From assembly GCF_041381155.1 (NCBI RefSeq), contig NC_091135.1, forward strand, positions 4,109,620-4,173,619: a DNA stretch of 64,000 nucleotides, in the 5' to 3' direction. The translations under genes were made by a program, and so were the position numbers. Shown here piece by piece: positions 1-11,099 of this stretch. Positions within the stretch are counted from its first letter, which is position 1. Every line of letters starts with the position of its first letter. Source of the DNA: Argopecten irradians. Its lineage: Eukaryota > Mollusca > Bivalvia > Pectinida > Pectinidae. The notes under the pieces are model-generated. The model saw only the letters and a program-made list of their open reading frames with translations. It had not been told where the DNA came from and ran no database searches.

Positions 1-488
1 GCACATTAACAAAACCTAACTCTACACCTTGAAGCAAAACACTACTACCACATGAGGTCTCCTCAGACAAAGGCACTACGCCATCTAATATTAAAGAATG
101 AGAAGCCCCAGTATCTCTCAAAATCTTCACAGGTTTCAAGTTGGTGATATCACTAGTAAGTGAAACAAAACCTTCAGAAATGAAGGGAGAGTACTTCTCC
201 AAGACACTATCAGACTCTGAGCTCTTAATCTCAACAGACACTTTAGAATCTTCCACAATATCACTAAGTTTCTGACTAGGCTTTGACATAGCTAACACAG
301 AAGGAACTGACTGTTTACGCCTTTGCTCCTTACGCTGGAGAGAATAACATTCAGACATAGTATGCCCTACTTTCTTGCAGTAATTACAAACAGGACCAGA
401 AGGAGACCCCACACCTACCCTATCATCTGTTTTTTTAGAAGCAGACTTAGTTTTATCACCTAATTTAGGTTTGTCATTGGAAGGGCCA
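1..488 (-). mobile_element. Nucleocapsid zinc knuckle and retropepsin-like region of the Gypsy element
   Basis: A CCHC zinc knuckle (CNYCKKVGHTMSEC on the minus strand, about 343-385) is followed towards the window edge by an aspartic-protease signature containing DTGAS (about 90-115). Both fit the gag-pol order of Ty3/Gypsy elements. The region is cut by the window start. Confidence 0.75.
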
Positions 489-1556
489 CTAAAGGTTGGG
501 GTTCCTAGGTTGACCAAATTTACTAGTACCTGTGGTACTGTTTTTGTCTTGAGAACTGTTTTTAACAAATGAGCCTTTGTGGGTGAGAGCGTAATCATCA
601 GCCATTGTAGCTGCTTCACTAAGTGTTTCAACTTTTCTCTCATCTAAATGAGTTTTTATGTTTGTGTGGACACAACGTTTAAACTCCTCTATCAACAATA
701 ATTGCCTCAATTTACCGAAATCCTCATCAATTTCTTTAGAATCACACCACCTATTAAATAATTGTTCCTTTTCTCTGGCAAATTCTACATGAGTTTGTTC
801 ATCTCTCTTTCTCGAGTTTCGAAATTTCTGGCGGTAAGCCTCAGGAACTAACTCATAAGCTTTCAAAATAGCTTTCTTGACTACTTGGTAATTTGAAATC
901 TCATCTACAGATAAAGAAGAATAAATGTCTCTAGCTTTACCAATCAAGACACTTTGAAGAAGCATTGTAAGCTTATCTTCAGGCCATTTCATACTATCAG
1001 CTATTTTCTCAAAATGCAGAAAATACTTGTCAACTTCTTTCTCTTGAAAAGGAGGAACTAACCTAATGTTTCTACTGACATCAAAACCTCTGTTTCCTTG
1101 AACTGTCCTAAAAGTTAGATTACTTGAACTGTCTTGAGAAGCTAGCTCTAATTCTTTCATTCTAAGTTCTGTTTCAGCTTGAATTTTCTGCTTCTCTAGC
1201 TCTAACATCTGATCTCTCTCAATCTCTTTTTCTTTTAATTCTCTTTCAATTTCTTTTTCTCTTAACTCTTTTTCTATTTCCATTTGTCTTAGTTTCATTT
1301 CATGTTCAAGTTCCATTTGTCTAATTTGAATTTCTGAGCTGACTGTTTCCTCTATACTATCTAATGCACTAGAGTCAAATTTGTCATTGTCAACAAAATA
1401 TCTTATAATTACATTCCTAATTTCAGCTTTCCTCAAATTAGTTTTGATAGTAAGGCCTAAATGTTTACCCAATAACAGTAAATCCTTCTTACTAACTTGC
1501 AAAAGAACTTCCAGGGATGGCGCTTTAACAAACTGTTCTACCTGCATAGTAGTCAT
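489..1556 (-). mobile_element. gag (capsid) region of the Gypsy element
   Basis: A 355-codon open frame. Residues about 70-145 are a strongly charged, Glu/Lys/Arg-rich coiled coil. Residues about 165-330 resemble retroelement capsid and SCAN-like helices, including the segment LRQLLLIEEFKRCV. It is preceded by the primer binding site and LTR and followed by a zinc knuckle, the usual gag position. This is a fossil mobile-element part, not a host gene. Confidence 0.8.
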
Positions 1557-1660
1557 ATTTATCTAGCTGTTGGTTTCAAATGTAAACTCAAAGTTTGTAC
1601 ACAAATTTTGAAAATTTCTTAATTAATTTTTCAAAGTTAGATTTCACAAATTGAATATCG

Positions 1661-1680
1661 ATCTCGGACACGAGCCCCCA
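1661..1680 (-). other. Primer binding site of the LTR element
   Basis: On the minus strand the sequence TGGGGGCTCGTGTCCGAGAT lies four bases inside the LTR end. A TGGGGGCTCGT start is typical of retroelement sites that pair with a tRNA 3' end. The exact tRNA was not identified. Confidence 0.6.
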
Positions 1681-1684
1681 ATTC

Positions 1685-2468
1685 TGTTACATTAACGAAT
1701 AACAGAAAGGAGAAACCAGCAGCTAAATTCAAAACACAATTTAATTATATATACAATATTATACAGAGATGGTTTACAATATCTAAAGTAATTGGTGGTG
1801 GTACAAGACTAGTACGATGATTTAAAGTGTTACTTATCTGTATGCGAATGTCCTGGTATAATCCTTGATCCTTCCAGGTTTCAAATTAACAATAATCACA
1901 AATCCACAAGGAAATTGAATGTCCACCGATGATTTGTAAAGTTCCAGGCAATATGAATAAATCCACACACAGTGTTGTAATAATCCACAGATAAAGTCAC
2001 AATAGCTCTCCCAATAGAATCTTATATGGCGCTGTACAATTCTTGATATGTCTTATTACAGGTCTCATTACAGTTCTGATTAGCCTTGGGCAGCTGGAGT
2101 ATATATAGCTTAACCCTAATTCAAGAATATTGGAGAACCTTCTACTTCTAGAAATATCTAACCAAAAACAGTAAACAAGTAAACACACATAACTTTCTGG
2201 AAATAGATCATTCTAGATCTCTACTTAAAATCAACATGTTTACAAACATATTTGTTTATACATGATTAAATTCTAGAAAGTTCTATAACCTAAATCAATG
2301 ATATGACCTTCATAGGATGTATTGATAAAAAAAGCTATAGGAGTTATCTCCCTTATCTCATAACTACATGTATTTAGTGTCATACATAATTTTAAGTGCA
2401 GGTCCATGTAAGGATCAGGCAGGGGGTGATACATGATAGTCACCAAAATTTCTCATTTTTGCATCACA
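1685..2468 (-). repeat. Putative 5' LTR of the Gypsy element
   Basis: The boundaries are proposed from TGT...ACA termini on the minus strand (TGTGATGC at 2468, GTAACA ending at 1685) and from the primer binding site just inside. A TATA-like stretch on the minus strand lies near 2100-2107, as expected for a U3/R promoter. The partner LTR is outside the window, so the outer edge is uncertain. Confidence 0.55.
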
Positions 2469-4820
2469 GAAACATCTCACATAGATAAATGAAAAACACC
2501 ATTTTTTCTTGATAATTAGTTCACGCGCACGGTGCATTTGAAATATGGACAAATACATATCTCCAGGGCTGACGGCTGACCTAATTGAGTAATTATGTTT
2601 ACATCAATATGATCATTAATTTGTGATAAAGAAAACACTGGGGCATTTAGCATAGGCAGTGATGCGCGTTAGCGCACCATGATAGATGTGCTAGAACGCC
2701 CAATGGATATTACACACCAATGCATGTCAAAATATGACAACCAATGCTTATAGTAAACTGTTATATAGCCATTCGTATTCTAAAGAGAAAATAGATTAAA
2801 AAAGATGAAAATATAACTATTCTGCTTATTGAAATTTCATTTGATGGAACAACCTTAGACTTGGCGGGAAATAGTGGGCTTCCTGCGTGCTGCCATGGAC
2901 AAGTGACTAAACAATAGCAGTTGATGAAATACTCCTACCGATAAAGCAGACATACAATGATAAATAACAACACTTCAATCCATTTAAAATATTCTAATTA
3001 GAATATTTTTTCATATTGAACAATTTTAAGAATATTAACAGATTTTTCATGACTTCTTGAACTCTGATTATAGTATTAATACACAAGAGCCTAACTGACA
3101 ATGTTAATATTGGAAAATAACACACATTGGGCTTAGTAGCAACATATAGGTAATGTGTAGTGGCAATGTAAAAAATTTCAATGATATATATTTGCACCTG
3201 TTATAATACTAATTCATGTAGATATACCCAGGCATATCGAGATCTAGAAAATATCATTTGAACAGTGTTTTTCAATAGATGGCGACGGATGAAATATATG
3301 TCACAGTTTCTTGGTTTTGGTATGCAATCCATCGCCTCCTCGAACCCATGCACCAGGTATGAAATTCCAATGCCATATAAGAGAGGAAATATAGCGCAAA
3401 CAAGTTTAATATTTGTTAACTTGAGGTCAAAAATAGGTTTCAGTGATTTGATTTTGGTACGTCACAAACAACCTTACCACCGTGAAACCATACATCACAT
3501 GGGAAAAGGCCATAACAGATTTAGTACGTCACATGACATTCATTATGACGTCATATATTTGGTCGCGTGCTCATTCCCGGGGGACTATACTTTAGTAAAG
3601 TTCCCGTAGTCAGGTATAGTCTCCCGTAGTCAAGAAGGACAGGGAACTGCCGCAATATAGATCATGGCTGTTATCCAATCGCATTCCTAGTAATTATCAT
3701 GTGATGTACTAATGCTTTTTAGTATCGGGTTTAAGTCTAGACAAGACCATGTACGCAAGGATGAAAGATAGAGTGGAGGAAGGACGAATGTACTGACAGA
3801 AGGACGGTCAGACTGACGGAACAACGCGACACAAAACTATACGTTTGTCCCTTGTTGACCATGTACGCAAGGATGAAAGATAGAGTGGAGGAAGGACGAA
3901 TGTACTGACAGAAGGACGGTCAGACTGACGGAACAACGCGACACAAAACTATACGTTTGTCCCTTGTTGGCTATAAAAACAACACCAGTACATAGTTTTT
4001 ATTCATGCATGATTCAAGATGTTAGAAATTATCTATTTGTCAACCTATTTAATAAAATGGTGGTCCAATTGAAAAAAGGTGTCCGAAAGTCTTTTTTTTA
4101 CATTAATAACTTTCTTAAAGGCATCGGCACATAGGATTCTACGTATATTAAATTTCAAAATATGATTGACTGACAGTAGGGGTGGGGAGATAGAAAATGC
4201 TCTGGTTTATTGGATGTTTTACAATGATAAACCTCTTAATACATGTTCTACTTTTCAACATAAAAACGTAATACTACAAATACACTATATACTACATTTT
4301 GACGATTTTAATTTTAACACGCTTCCGTACACAAACCATACAACAGACCTCTCAGATGTCCCCTGCACTGAATGACATATGACCTGCGCATGCGTGGTAT
4401 GAATTGTAAGTCGTATACAGAAATGTTTTGTTTATTTCATATAAAGACAAATACAATTAACTTTAAACGAGCTTTGTTTTTCATTTTCACACGGTGATTC
4501 GATGTTGATAACCTGTAAAGTATTTTTTCTTCTTTATTTTCCATAGCTTTATGACAAAAATGAGAATATCGAGAAAACGCGACATAATTATATGACGTTA
4601 CAATAAAACCATTGATGTTGCATATTTATTTACATTTTACAAACAAAGTAAAGTCTTGATAAATCAATGGGATCGTACATCAATTTGTTTGAAAAAGTGA
4701 GTATAAGCACTGACGTCACTGTTTTTAATTTCTCATTTAAATATGAAAAGGTATTTAAAGGTGCAAATAGATTCACACTGTTTGCAAACAAAGTGCCCCA
4801 TGTCTCCATTACATCCAGTA
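2469..4820. other. Intergenic; one 112-bp tandem duplication and a repeat fragment
   Basis: No coding exon could be supported on either strand. The stretch holds the duplication at 3745-3968 and, at about 4690-4800, a fragment related to the repeat at 22478-22900 (the shared end containing TTTGCAAAC). Confidence 0.5.
3745..3968. repeat. 112-bp unit, two head-to-tail copies
   Basis: The copies are 3745-3856 and 3857-3968 and appear identical when read side by side; both start GACCATGTACGCAAGG and end near TTTGTCCCTTGTTG. Perfect identity suggests a recent duplication or assembly slippage. Confidence 0.9.
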
Positions 4821-5018
4821 GGGCCACGGTGGCCGAATGGTTAAGATGTCCCGACACATTACCACAAGCCCTACACCACTGGGATGCGAGTTCGAAACCC
4901 GTGTGGGACAGTTGCCAGGTACTGACCGCCGGTCGGTGGTTTTGCTCCACCAAAAAAACCTGGCAGTTTCTAACATGACCCTGGCTGTTAATAGGACGTT
5001 AAACTAATAAAGCCAAAC
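4821..5018 (+). mobile_element. tRNA-derived SINE, copy 1
   Basis: The head has a tRNA-like box A (GTGGCCGAATGGTTAAG) and box B (GAGTTCGAAACCC). The body and the tail (CTGGCTGTTAATAGGACGTT) are shared with the other copies here. It is moderately diverged and has an internal deletion. It resembles the molluscan V-SINE/MESC type; subfamily not checked. Confidence 0.85.
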
Positions 5019-5229
5019 TATTACATTAAGAAATAGCGACATCAAGTCCTAAATCAAGTGTAACGTGTGTAGCCATTGGGAATTCCAATGTACCATATGA
5101 TGTCCTAAAACGAGGGTCATACGGAGACTTTTGTAACATGGTTTGTCATAATCTTATCATTATTAATGCATGTTTGTTGCGAAATCAAAATTTAATATTT
5201 TTTTACACAATTCATATTTGTATCCACCT

Positions 5230-5386
5230 ATGTGGGACAGCTACAGGGTGCTTATTTCAGATGTAGATCGGCGGTTTTTCTCCGGGTAAGTGTTCTATGT
5301 AATTCCCTCCATTTACGTCGATACATTATGTAAATGTCCCATCCTGTTAATCGAACATTAAGTAAACCAAACTAAGCCAAACTGAG
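5230..5386 (+). mobile_element. Degraded SINE 3' fragment
   Basis: It keeps recognisable parts of the SINE body (TGTGGGACAG, GGCGGTTTTTCTCCGGGT) and of the tail (CCTGTTAATCGAACATTAAG), but the tRNA-like head is missing. Confidence 0.55.
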
Positions 5387-5547
5387 CTTTCCTAGTGATA
5401 TAACGTGTTATGTAACTTCGATTCAAAAATAAATCCAGGATGATTTGCTTTCTTGGTATACTTAGATTTAGTAAATCAATTTGATTTAAGCCACTAAACC
5501 CAACAAATCATAGAAATAAAAATACTGTTTTCAAATTGCGAATGTGC

Positions 5548-5553
5548 TTTATT
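5548..5553 (-). terminator. Polyadenylation signal of the Kunitz gene
   Basis: AATAAA on the minus strand, shortly after the TGA stop. Confidence 0.7.
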
Positions 5554-5570
5554 GTTACACTGTATTTAGA

Positions 5571-6242
5571 TCAAATACCATTCGAATGCCTCCGACAGGC
5601 ACGGCGACATGCTCTTCTATTCCGGAACCTGTTTGCATTTCCTCCACAGCCGTAGTAGGTAAGTTTCCTGCATCTCCCGCTGAAGTGGTCATAGTAGAAC
5701 CACTCGGTCAATAGACCTCCACATTGCCGACCGGGATGTGGAGGCATTCTACCTGTAGGTGGAACGTCAGAGAATATATACTCCTCACATGTTTTATTTG
5801 TATAAATTCAACGAACTATTCTTATTTTCACGTTTTTGTTCGCATACATGTAATTAAAGGTTGATGAAACGATACCAAAAAGCAATTTCTTTAAAATAAC
5901 CATAATACCATATTAAGCTACATGTAAAGTTTATTTGTTATTGCATATATCAATATGAAATCATAGTTTAATAAATAGACAAGCGTAATGTTTAAGGATG
6001 CAAGTTATCTAGCATGTTGCCCTATCATACATTTACTGAATTCGACGGTGAGAAAAGAAGAACCTAGGCAGACTGATATCATATAGCAATACATCTGGAA
6101 ATTGCAGTAAACACGTGTTCTTACACATTTTGGATTATTATAATAACTCATACTTACATCTACGACGGCCTCGTCTTGCGTCTATTGTTACAATCAGCAA
6201 CAAAACTACAAAAGCCAGCAGTAAGACTTTCGTATTCGCCAT
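5571..6242 (-). CDS. Secreted single-domain Kunitz/BPTI protein
   Basis: Two coding exons, 6158-6242 and 5571-5752, joined at phase 1, give 88 residues. Exon 1 encodes a signal peptide (MANTKVLLLAFVVLLLIVTI) and a short Arg-rich linker. Exon 2 encodes one Kunitz domain with all six cysteines and the hallmark segments WFYYDHFSGRC and YYGCGGNANRF. Cysteine spacings after Cys3 (7, 12, 3) equal those of BPTI, but Cys1-Cys2 and Cys2-Cys3 are each one residue longer. The residue after Cys2, normally the P1 Lys or Arg of trypsin inhibitors, is Gly, so classical trypsin inhibition is doubtful. The protein is very basic, especially at the C-terminus. The splice sites are canonical, an AATAAA lies about 18 bases past the stop (5548-5553), and a noncoding 5' exon with TATA box lies upstream. 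Other roles known for Kunitz proteins, such as shell matrix, channel blocking or defence, are possible. Confidence 0.93.
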
Positions 6243-6876
6243 TGTTCTCTGAAAAATGTAACAAGTAATAACAAGTGATCGATCTAAATTGTGACAGAAA
6301 ATTTACAATGAGTTAAATTTAATGATTGAATCAATATGAAGCTACACCAAGAAGTAATGTGTCTAATGTGTTAAGCAGAGAGTGTTAAGTGAGATATTGC
6401 TTCTGTTTTTCAGAACTTAGAACTGGACTAGCTGTTCATATAACATATCTACATATTGCAGATTGAGCGAACAGCGGCAACACACATTAAGGCAAATAGT
6501 GTATATCATTTTGATATTTCAAAATGTTCGCATGGGAATATTACTAAACCTGGTTTAATATAGTATCTGTATTCTTGTTGAGATGACTGACAGACGATAG
6601 ATAACAAGTACGGTAAAACAACTCTCTTTCGCGACTATTATACATCTCGCAATTTCTATGGCAAAACAATGCCACATTTCGGCAATTTAAACATAAAATT
6701 GAACTACCTATCCACATAGAGCATTTATATATACACTCGCGGAAATAAATTATCCCAAATTTACTTTAATCGTAATGATCGCAAAATTAAAACTTAAGCC
6801 AAAGGAAGTTGCTATGTAATATATATTGTGTTCGTATCATATAATGCTCAGATAAATAGAAATATGGTGTACCTAC

Positions 6877-6905
6877 CGTATGTAGAATTTCTCGATGATA
6901 TCCAA
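6877..6905 (-). other. Noncoding first exon of the Kunitz gene (inferred)
   Basis: On the minus strand a short leader ends at the donor GTAGGT (6876-6871). It joins the acceptor TTTTTCAG just upstream of the coding start (exon resumes at 6248). The start near 6905 is inferred from the TATA box distance. Confidence 0.6.
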
Positions 6906-6929
6906 TGATACAATGTAGAGACACAGATA

Positions 6930-6938
6930 CTTATATAG
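6930..6938 (-). promoter_or_regulatory. TATA box of the Kunitz gene
   Basis: CTATATAAG on the minus strand, about 30 bases before the inferred transcription start and the noncoding exon. Confidence 0.65.
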
Positions 6939-7877
6939 TGTACATGGTAACAGATGTAGCACCAGCCGTCACAGGTGCCTTTAGGGTCGTCAAAATATAT
7001 TAGTTTATTTTTGGAGAATGATGGGAAATATATTATCGTGAATTGGATGGCAAAGGGTCTAGAATTCTACAACAATACGAAGCTATCGAATCTCTGTTAA
7101 AGCTGTTAAGTTCGTAATAAGTGTTCTGATCCATCTTAATAATAACCCCGGACTTATTATTTTGACTAGTCTTTTGATGAGTACAATATTTCAATATATA
7201 TTTAGAACAAAATTATGCCACTGCGTCATGAGAGATGCACAATATATGAAAAGTCATTTTTTATTCTATTGGTAAAATGCAATGACATAGTGTGAATACA
7301 TACATAATACTGCTGTATATCAAAGGGAAATAGTGGAAAATGCTAAAAATTGAAGTTTGATTAAAATACATGAAAGTTAATATGAAATCTTTACTTAAAT
7401 ATTTGAAGTTACACATTTGAAACTGTTGATTGATTTTTTTAAAGTACAGGAGTATGTCTGTATTGACTTAGTTTTTTGTTTCATTTTTGTATTAATCTCA
7501 GTTTGTTTTCTTTTTGTTGAGCCAAGTGGTCTACACAGAAACTTCATTTTAATCTAAAATGACATGTGTTATTTATTGGTAGTTTGAATATTTACACTCT
7601 GCCACGCAGAGACTGGCATTACTCTAATAATAACCATGAATGAATTAATGCAGTCTAGACTTCATGTAGTTATACCTACATGTATACTAAGTTAGTCCGC
7701 GCAGGAAAATTGACACTGTAGTTAAAGTAACCAGTGTAGTTATATAATTATAGAAAATTATTTTAAACGTAAGGATTATTAACGGTAAACTGAAAAGTTA
7801 TTTGAAATTTGTTTGTTTGTTTGTCTCCCAAATTATTTATAGGAACTAATTTTATCATATTTAACTTGGCTGTTCAG
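6939..7877. other. Intergenic, nothing supported
   Basis: AT-rich sequence without a convincing exon, tRNA or intact repeat. Confidence 0.5.
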
Positions 7878-7887
7878 GTTAAGTAGT

Positions 7888-8109
7888 GGGGCCGCGGTGG
7901 CCGAGTGGTTAAGATGTCCCGACATATTACCACAAGCCCTCCACCTCTGGGATGCGGGTTCGAATCCTATGTGGGGCAGTTGCCAGGTACTGACCGCTGG
8001 CCGGTGGTTTTTCTCCGGGTACTCCGGCTTTCCTCCACCAACAAACCTGGCACGTCCTTACATGACCCTGGCTGTTAATAGGACGTAAAACTAAACAAAC
8101 CAAACCAAA
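7888..8109 (+). mobile_element. tRNA-derived SINE, copy 2 (young, with TSD)
   Basis: The best-preserved plus-strand copy: box A GTGGCCGAGTGGTTAAG, box B GGGTTCGAATCC, body GCCGGTGGTTTTTCTCC, and a CTAAACAAACCAAACC tail. It is flanked by a perfect 10-bp target-site duplication GTTAAGTAGT at 7878-7887 and 8110-8119, which fixes both ends and shows LINE-type retroposition. Confidence 0.95.
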
Positions 8110-8119
8110 GTTAAGTAGT

Positions 8120-8901
8120 TGCAATAGGAAATTCAAATGTCGTGTCTAAAATATGTTTTACTGTGGAAAAAAATAAAAATGCAAATATATCAATTGTAAC
8201 GAGTGCTTTTCTGTTCATCTGTCACCAATATAAATATCAATTTAACATTTCTTAATTGTTAAATAAAACGTTAATGTTTCGTTCTAAATATATTTGAGTA
8301 TTCATACATAATTATTTATTACACCGGATAAATTCATTCATAGTAATGTAAAATCCTGGACTAGAAAATGGTAATTTGTTTCCCGAGGTCAAACCCGTGT
8401 GATTAATGACATTAATTAGTGATGACATCTGTTGGCCTTGAGCTCCCCAGCCAGTCGTGAATAACAAAGTCGTGGTCACTGACTGGTCATCATGATAAAC
8501 AAGTGTACCTGATAGGTTATCCAAATAAACATTTAATTTGTGAAATGATATATAATTATTGTTTCTGTTGATTACGTTTGTATCACTTACATAATCATAT
8601 TTTACTGTTGTTTTCGTTCTAGATTTTACTTCGATGTCTAAGGATTAATTACGTAAACATATCATATGCACAATGCTGTAAATATGGAATTTTCCATGTG
8701 CGGGTATTGTCAGCTTGTAAGCTTACTGAGGTTTGGTAATTTTCGGGTTTTGTGGCTATGATCTAGTTTCTTACATGTCAAACGTTGCAAGTACCAATAG
8801 GCTTGCGGGGATCAAATGATAACGAAATTAGAAAAATAAATTCGCACTCAAGGAATAATTCCACTTTAACAATAACTGAATATTAAATATGTATGTACAT
8901 G
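8120..8901. other. Intergenic, nothing supported
   Basis: AT-rich; no exon with credible splice sites or homology was found on either strand. Confidence 0.45.
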
Positions 8902-9089
8902 TATTCCGAATTTGCATATTACAGAGTTATCTGCACTTCCGGGTAGGTATTGATCGTGACGTCATATGTTTCGGAGCGCAACGTCATACGTTTCGGAGAA
9001 ACGACGTGAAGTGCGCTCACAAAGTAATGACGTAACAATCGATACCTACCGGCAAGGGAGCTAACTCTGTAATATGCAAAGACGGAATA
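8902..9089. mobile_element. Palindromic MITE with TGACGT motifs, copy 1
   Basis: The ends are inverted repeats (TTTGCATATTACAGAGTTA on each strand), and the interior also folds back around GGGTAGGTATTGATCGTGAC and its partner. No coding capacity. It has relatives at 41521-41700, 42047-42225 and 61634-61838. The inverted arms contain several TGACGT half-sites. Confidence 0.85.
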
Positions 9090-9144
9090 ATATTATTCTG
9101 ATGTTACATGATTGTCTTTATACAAAAACTGTTAAGTTCAACAT

Positions 9145-9330
9145 CGCGGCCGTGGCGGCCTTCGTGGATTTCAGACCGACCCGAAAAACACATACACTTG
9201 GTCGGGACCATGTCAGGATCATTTCATGCAAGATTTAGATAAAATCGCACGGATAGAACTTGAGAAGAGGTTTAAAATCCGAAAAGTTTACGCACGGCGG
9301 AGGACGGACAGCGCACAGATGACTTAAAAA
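9145..9330. repeat. Dispersed repeat fragment
   Basis: The segment with TCATTTCATGCAAGATTTAG and CGGCGGAGGACGGACAGCG has the look of a common molluscan dispersed repeat, recalled from general experience and not checked. Only one copy is seen in this window. Confidence 0.35.
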
Positions 9331-9884
9331 TGTTTGTAACTTTTGATAGTAAATAAAGTATAAAAAGCTCGTTTTATTCGTCTTTATGAAAATTACGGCA
9401 CACATAATTGTAAGTACAGCTTATCAAACAAGCAAAAATTGAATATGTACCGACACTGATTTTGGTTCTTAAAATGTAACTGTAAAACGAGTTTGATGAT
9501 TTTGTAGATTCCCCAAAGTTTTAAGCTCTCACATATTATCGATTCGCGGATAATTTTTAATTGATGAATTCATTGCTAATTTCCATATGCAGGTTGTCCT
9601 ATGTTTACCAGCGTCGTTCTAATTACCGCGCAGGATTTTTTTTTAAAACTATTTTAGTTTCGGTTACATAGTGGGTATTTAATAGATACAATAACATGGA
9701 TCGATTATGTTTATATAAAAGACGTGACTTTTCGAAATAAATGGAAATTAATAATTAACTGTTTAATCTAGATGGTGTTGAGGTGTAAATTCATTATTCT
9801 TATATGGAAAATGTTAAGGCGTATTTCACATTAATTATTCTATGTCAAAACATACAGAGAGAAAATGCAACAATTTTTTTTCAG

Positions 9885-9975
9885 TTTTGTAAAGGGAAAT
9901 CCAAACTCGTCCCTTTACGAGGAAGCTGATATCATCGTCTTCTCAAAAGAGACAGCAACGACAACCGCACCTTAA
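9885..9975 (+). CDS. Possible orphan C-terminal exon
   Basis: A strong acceptor (pyrimidine tract TTTTTTTTCAG, ending at 9884) is followed by 30 open codons and a TAA. The product would read FVKGNPNSSLYEEADIIVF and then about ten residues rich in Thr and Ala. It could be the cytoplasmic tail of a membrane protein, because of the Tyr-Glu-Glu motif, but no upstream exon was recognised. It may be chance or a relic. Confidence 0.22.
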
Positions 9976-10649
9976 TGTGGTGAAACGATATTACCAACCC
10001 ACCTTGTGGTAACTAGAGCTGTCCAATATGACACATAAAATACTGAATGTACGTCAGATTATATTAAAGCAGTCATATTAATATCACTCGTTATTTGTTA
10101 AATAAATTGAAATTTTGACTTTTCCGTGGTCAATTTCTGTTGGATGGTATTGTATTAATAATGTGAAATACGCAATTACATTTTCCATATTAGAATCATT
10201 ATTTTCCAGTTCAACACTTTTTGATTTATTATCAAAACAATGGCGTAGGTCTACATGCTAATACCTCATGAAGCCAAGCATTGTGGCGAGAAATCTACTA
10301 AACTGTTAGTGCATCAACTTTTTTATTCACAATTTTTGCTTTACATGTGAAAACGGGAACATGATCTACATGTATATAATCAATAAAAAGTTATGTTAAA
10401 AGCACAAAACAGGTCAATTTAATGTTATCAAAGCTATGTTATCATTCTTATCATCCCTTATTTTACTAAGGGTCACAGGAAACGTTTTTAAACGTTGGGT
10501 ATTCAAAAATTTTCATTAGACTTCAAAATAGTAGTATTACTAGCTGCCAGTTGGAGTTTACATGTACAAAAAGTGACTATTAATCAGTTACTTATAATTA
10601 GTATATCGAACAGGTTAACCAACTGTCCATCAACAATATTTACAATTTG

Positions 10650-10945
10650 GGTAATAATTGATGTTTGATCGTGCATATATGTGTCCAATTAACACAAAAA
10701 TACATATTTATTTTTTACAACCAGAACTTCATTTCATAAAGAGCATATATAGTGCCGTGGTGTTTTTGCGGGATGCAATTAATTATTTTACTTTATTCAA
10801 TTTTAAAAGTAAAATTAGAAACTGAAACTTTTCAGTGATGGTAATAGTGTAAAGTAAGTAATTTTTGTTACCTAAACAATTACTAATATTCTTCTGCTTT
10901 TGTTTTAATAGATAAAAATACCATTTGTCGGCACCTTTAAGGAAC
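10650..10945. mobile_element. TTAA-type MITE, copy a (truncated)
   Basis: Shares the internal segments GGGATGCAATTAATTA, AAAATTAGAA and ATACCATTTGTCGGC with the complete copies at 40467-40836 and 53388-53787. The left terminus is missing. Confidence 0.75.
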
Positions 10946-11099
10946 ATGGATGAAACTTGGGCCAGATTTATGGTCACTTAATGTTATAAACGAATTCAAA
11001 ATAGCCGTTTATATCACCCTATATAGTATTAATAAACAATCAAATAGCTTTACATTATATAGCTTTATCGTGTCTTCACGAATAAAATCTGGGTTTCAA

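Larger units (their letters stand above)
1..2468 (-). mobile_element. Ty3/Gypsy LTR retrotransposon, 5' part (fossil)
   Basis: Read on the minus strand, this is the 5' end of an LTR retroelement: a putative LTR (about 1685-2468), a primer binding site, a gag region, then zinc-knuckle and retropepsin-like segments at the window edge. The order LTR, PBS, gag, protease is that of Ty3/Gypsy elements. The gag has a charged coiled coil followed by a SCAN-like helical capsid segment, recalling Gmr1-like Gypsy elements; that subfamily placement is an inference. The element runs off the window, so polymerase, integrase and the second LTR are not visible. The visible part is not in one frame throughout (about one interruption or natural frame change). 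It is probably fairly young, because the gag frame is long and open. Confidence 0.85.

Noticed and set aside
4667-4978. Open frames across SINE copies (also 7897-8088 and 62106-62309)
   Set aside because: They are chance frames through repeat sequence, shared between copies only because the SINE is shared.
7888-8109. True tRNA gene
   Set aside because: Box A and box B are present, but no acceptor stem closes and the sequence continues into a repeated SINE body with target-site duplications. Same for the copies at 4821, 23681, 44497 and 62058.
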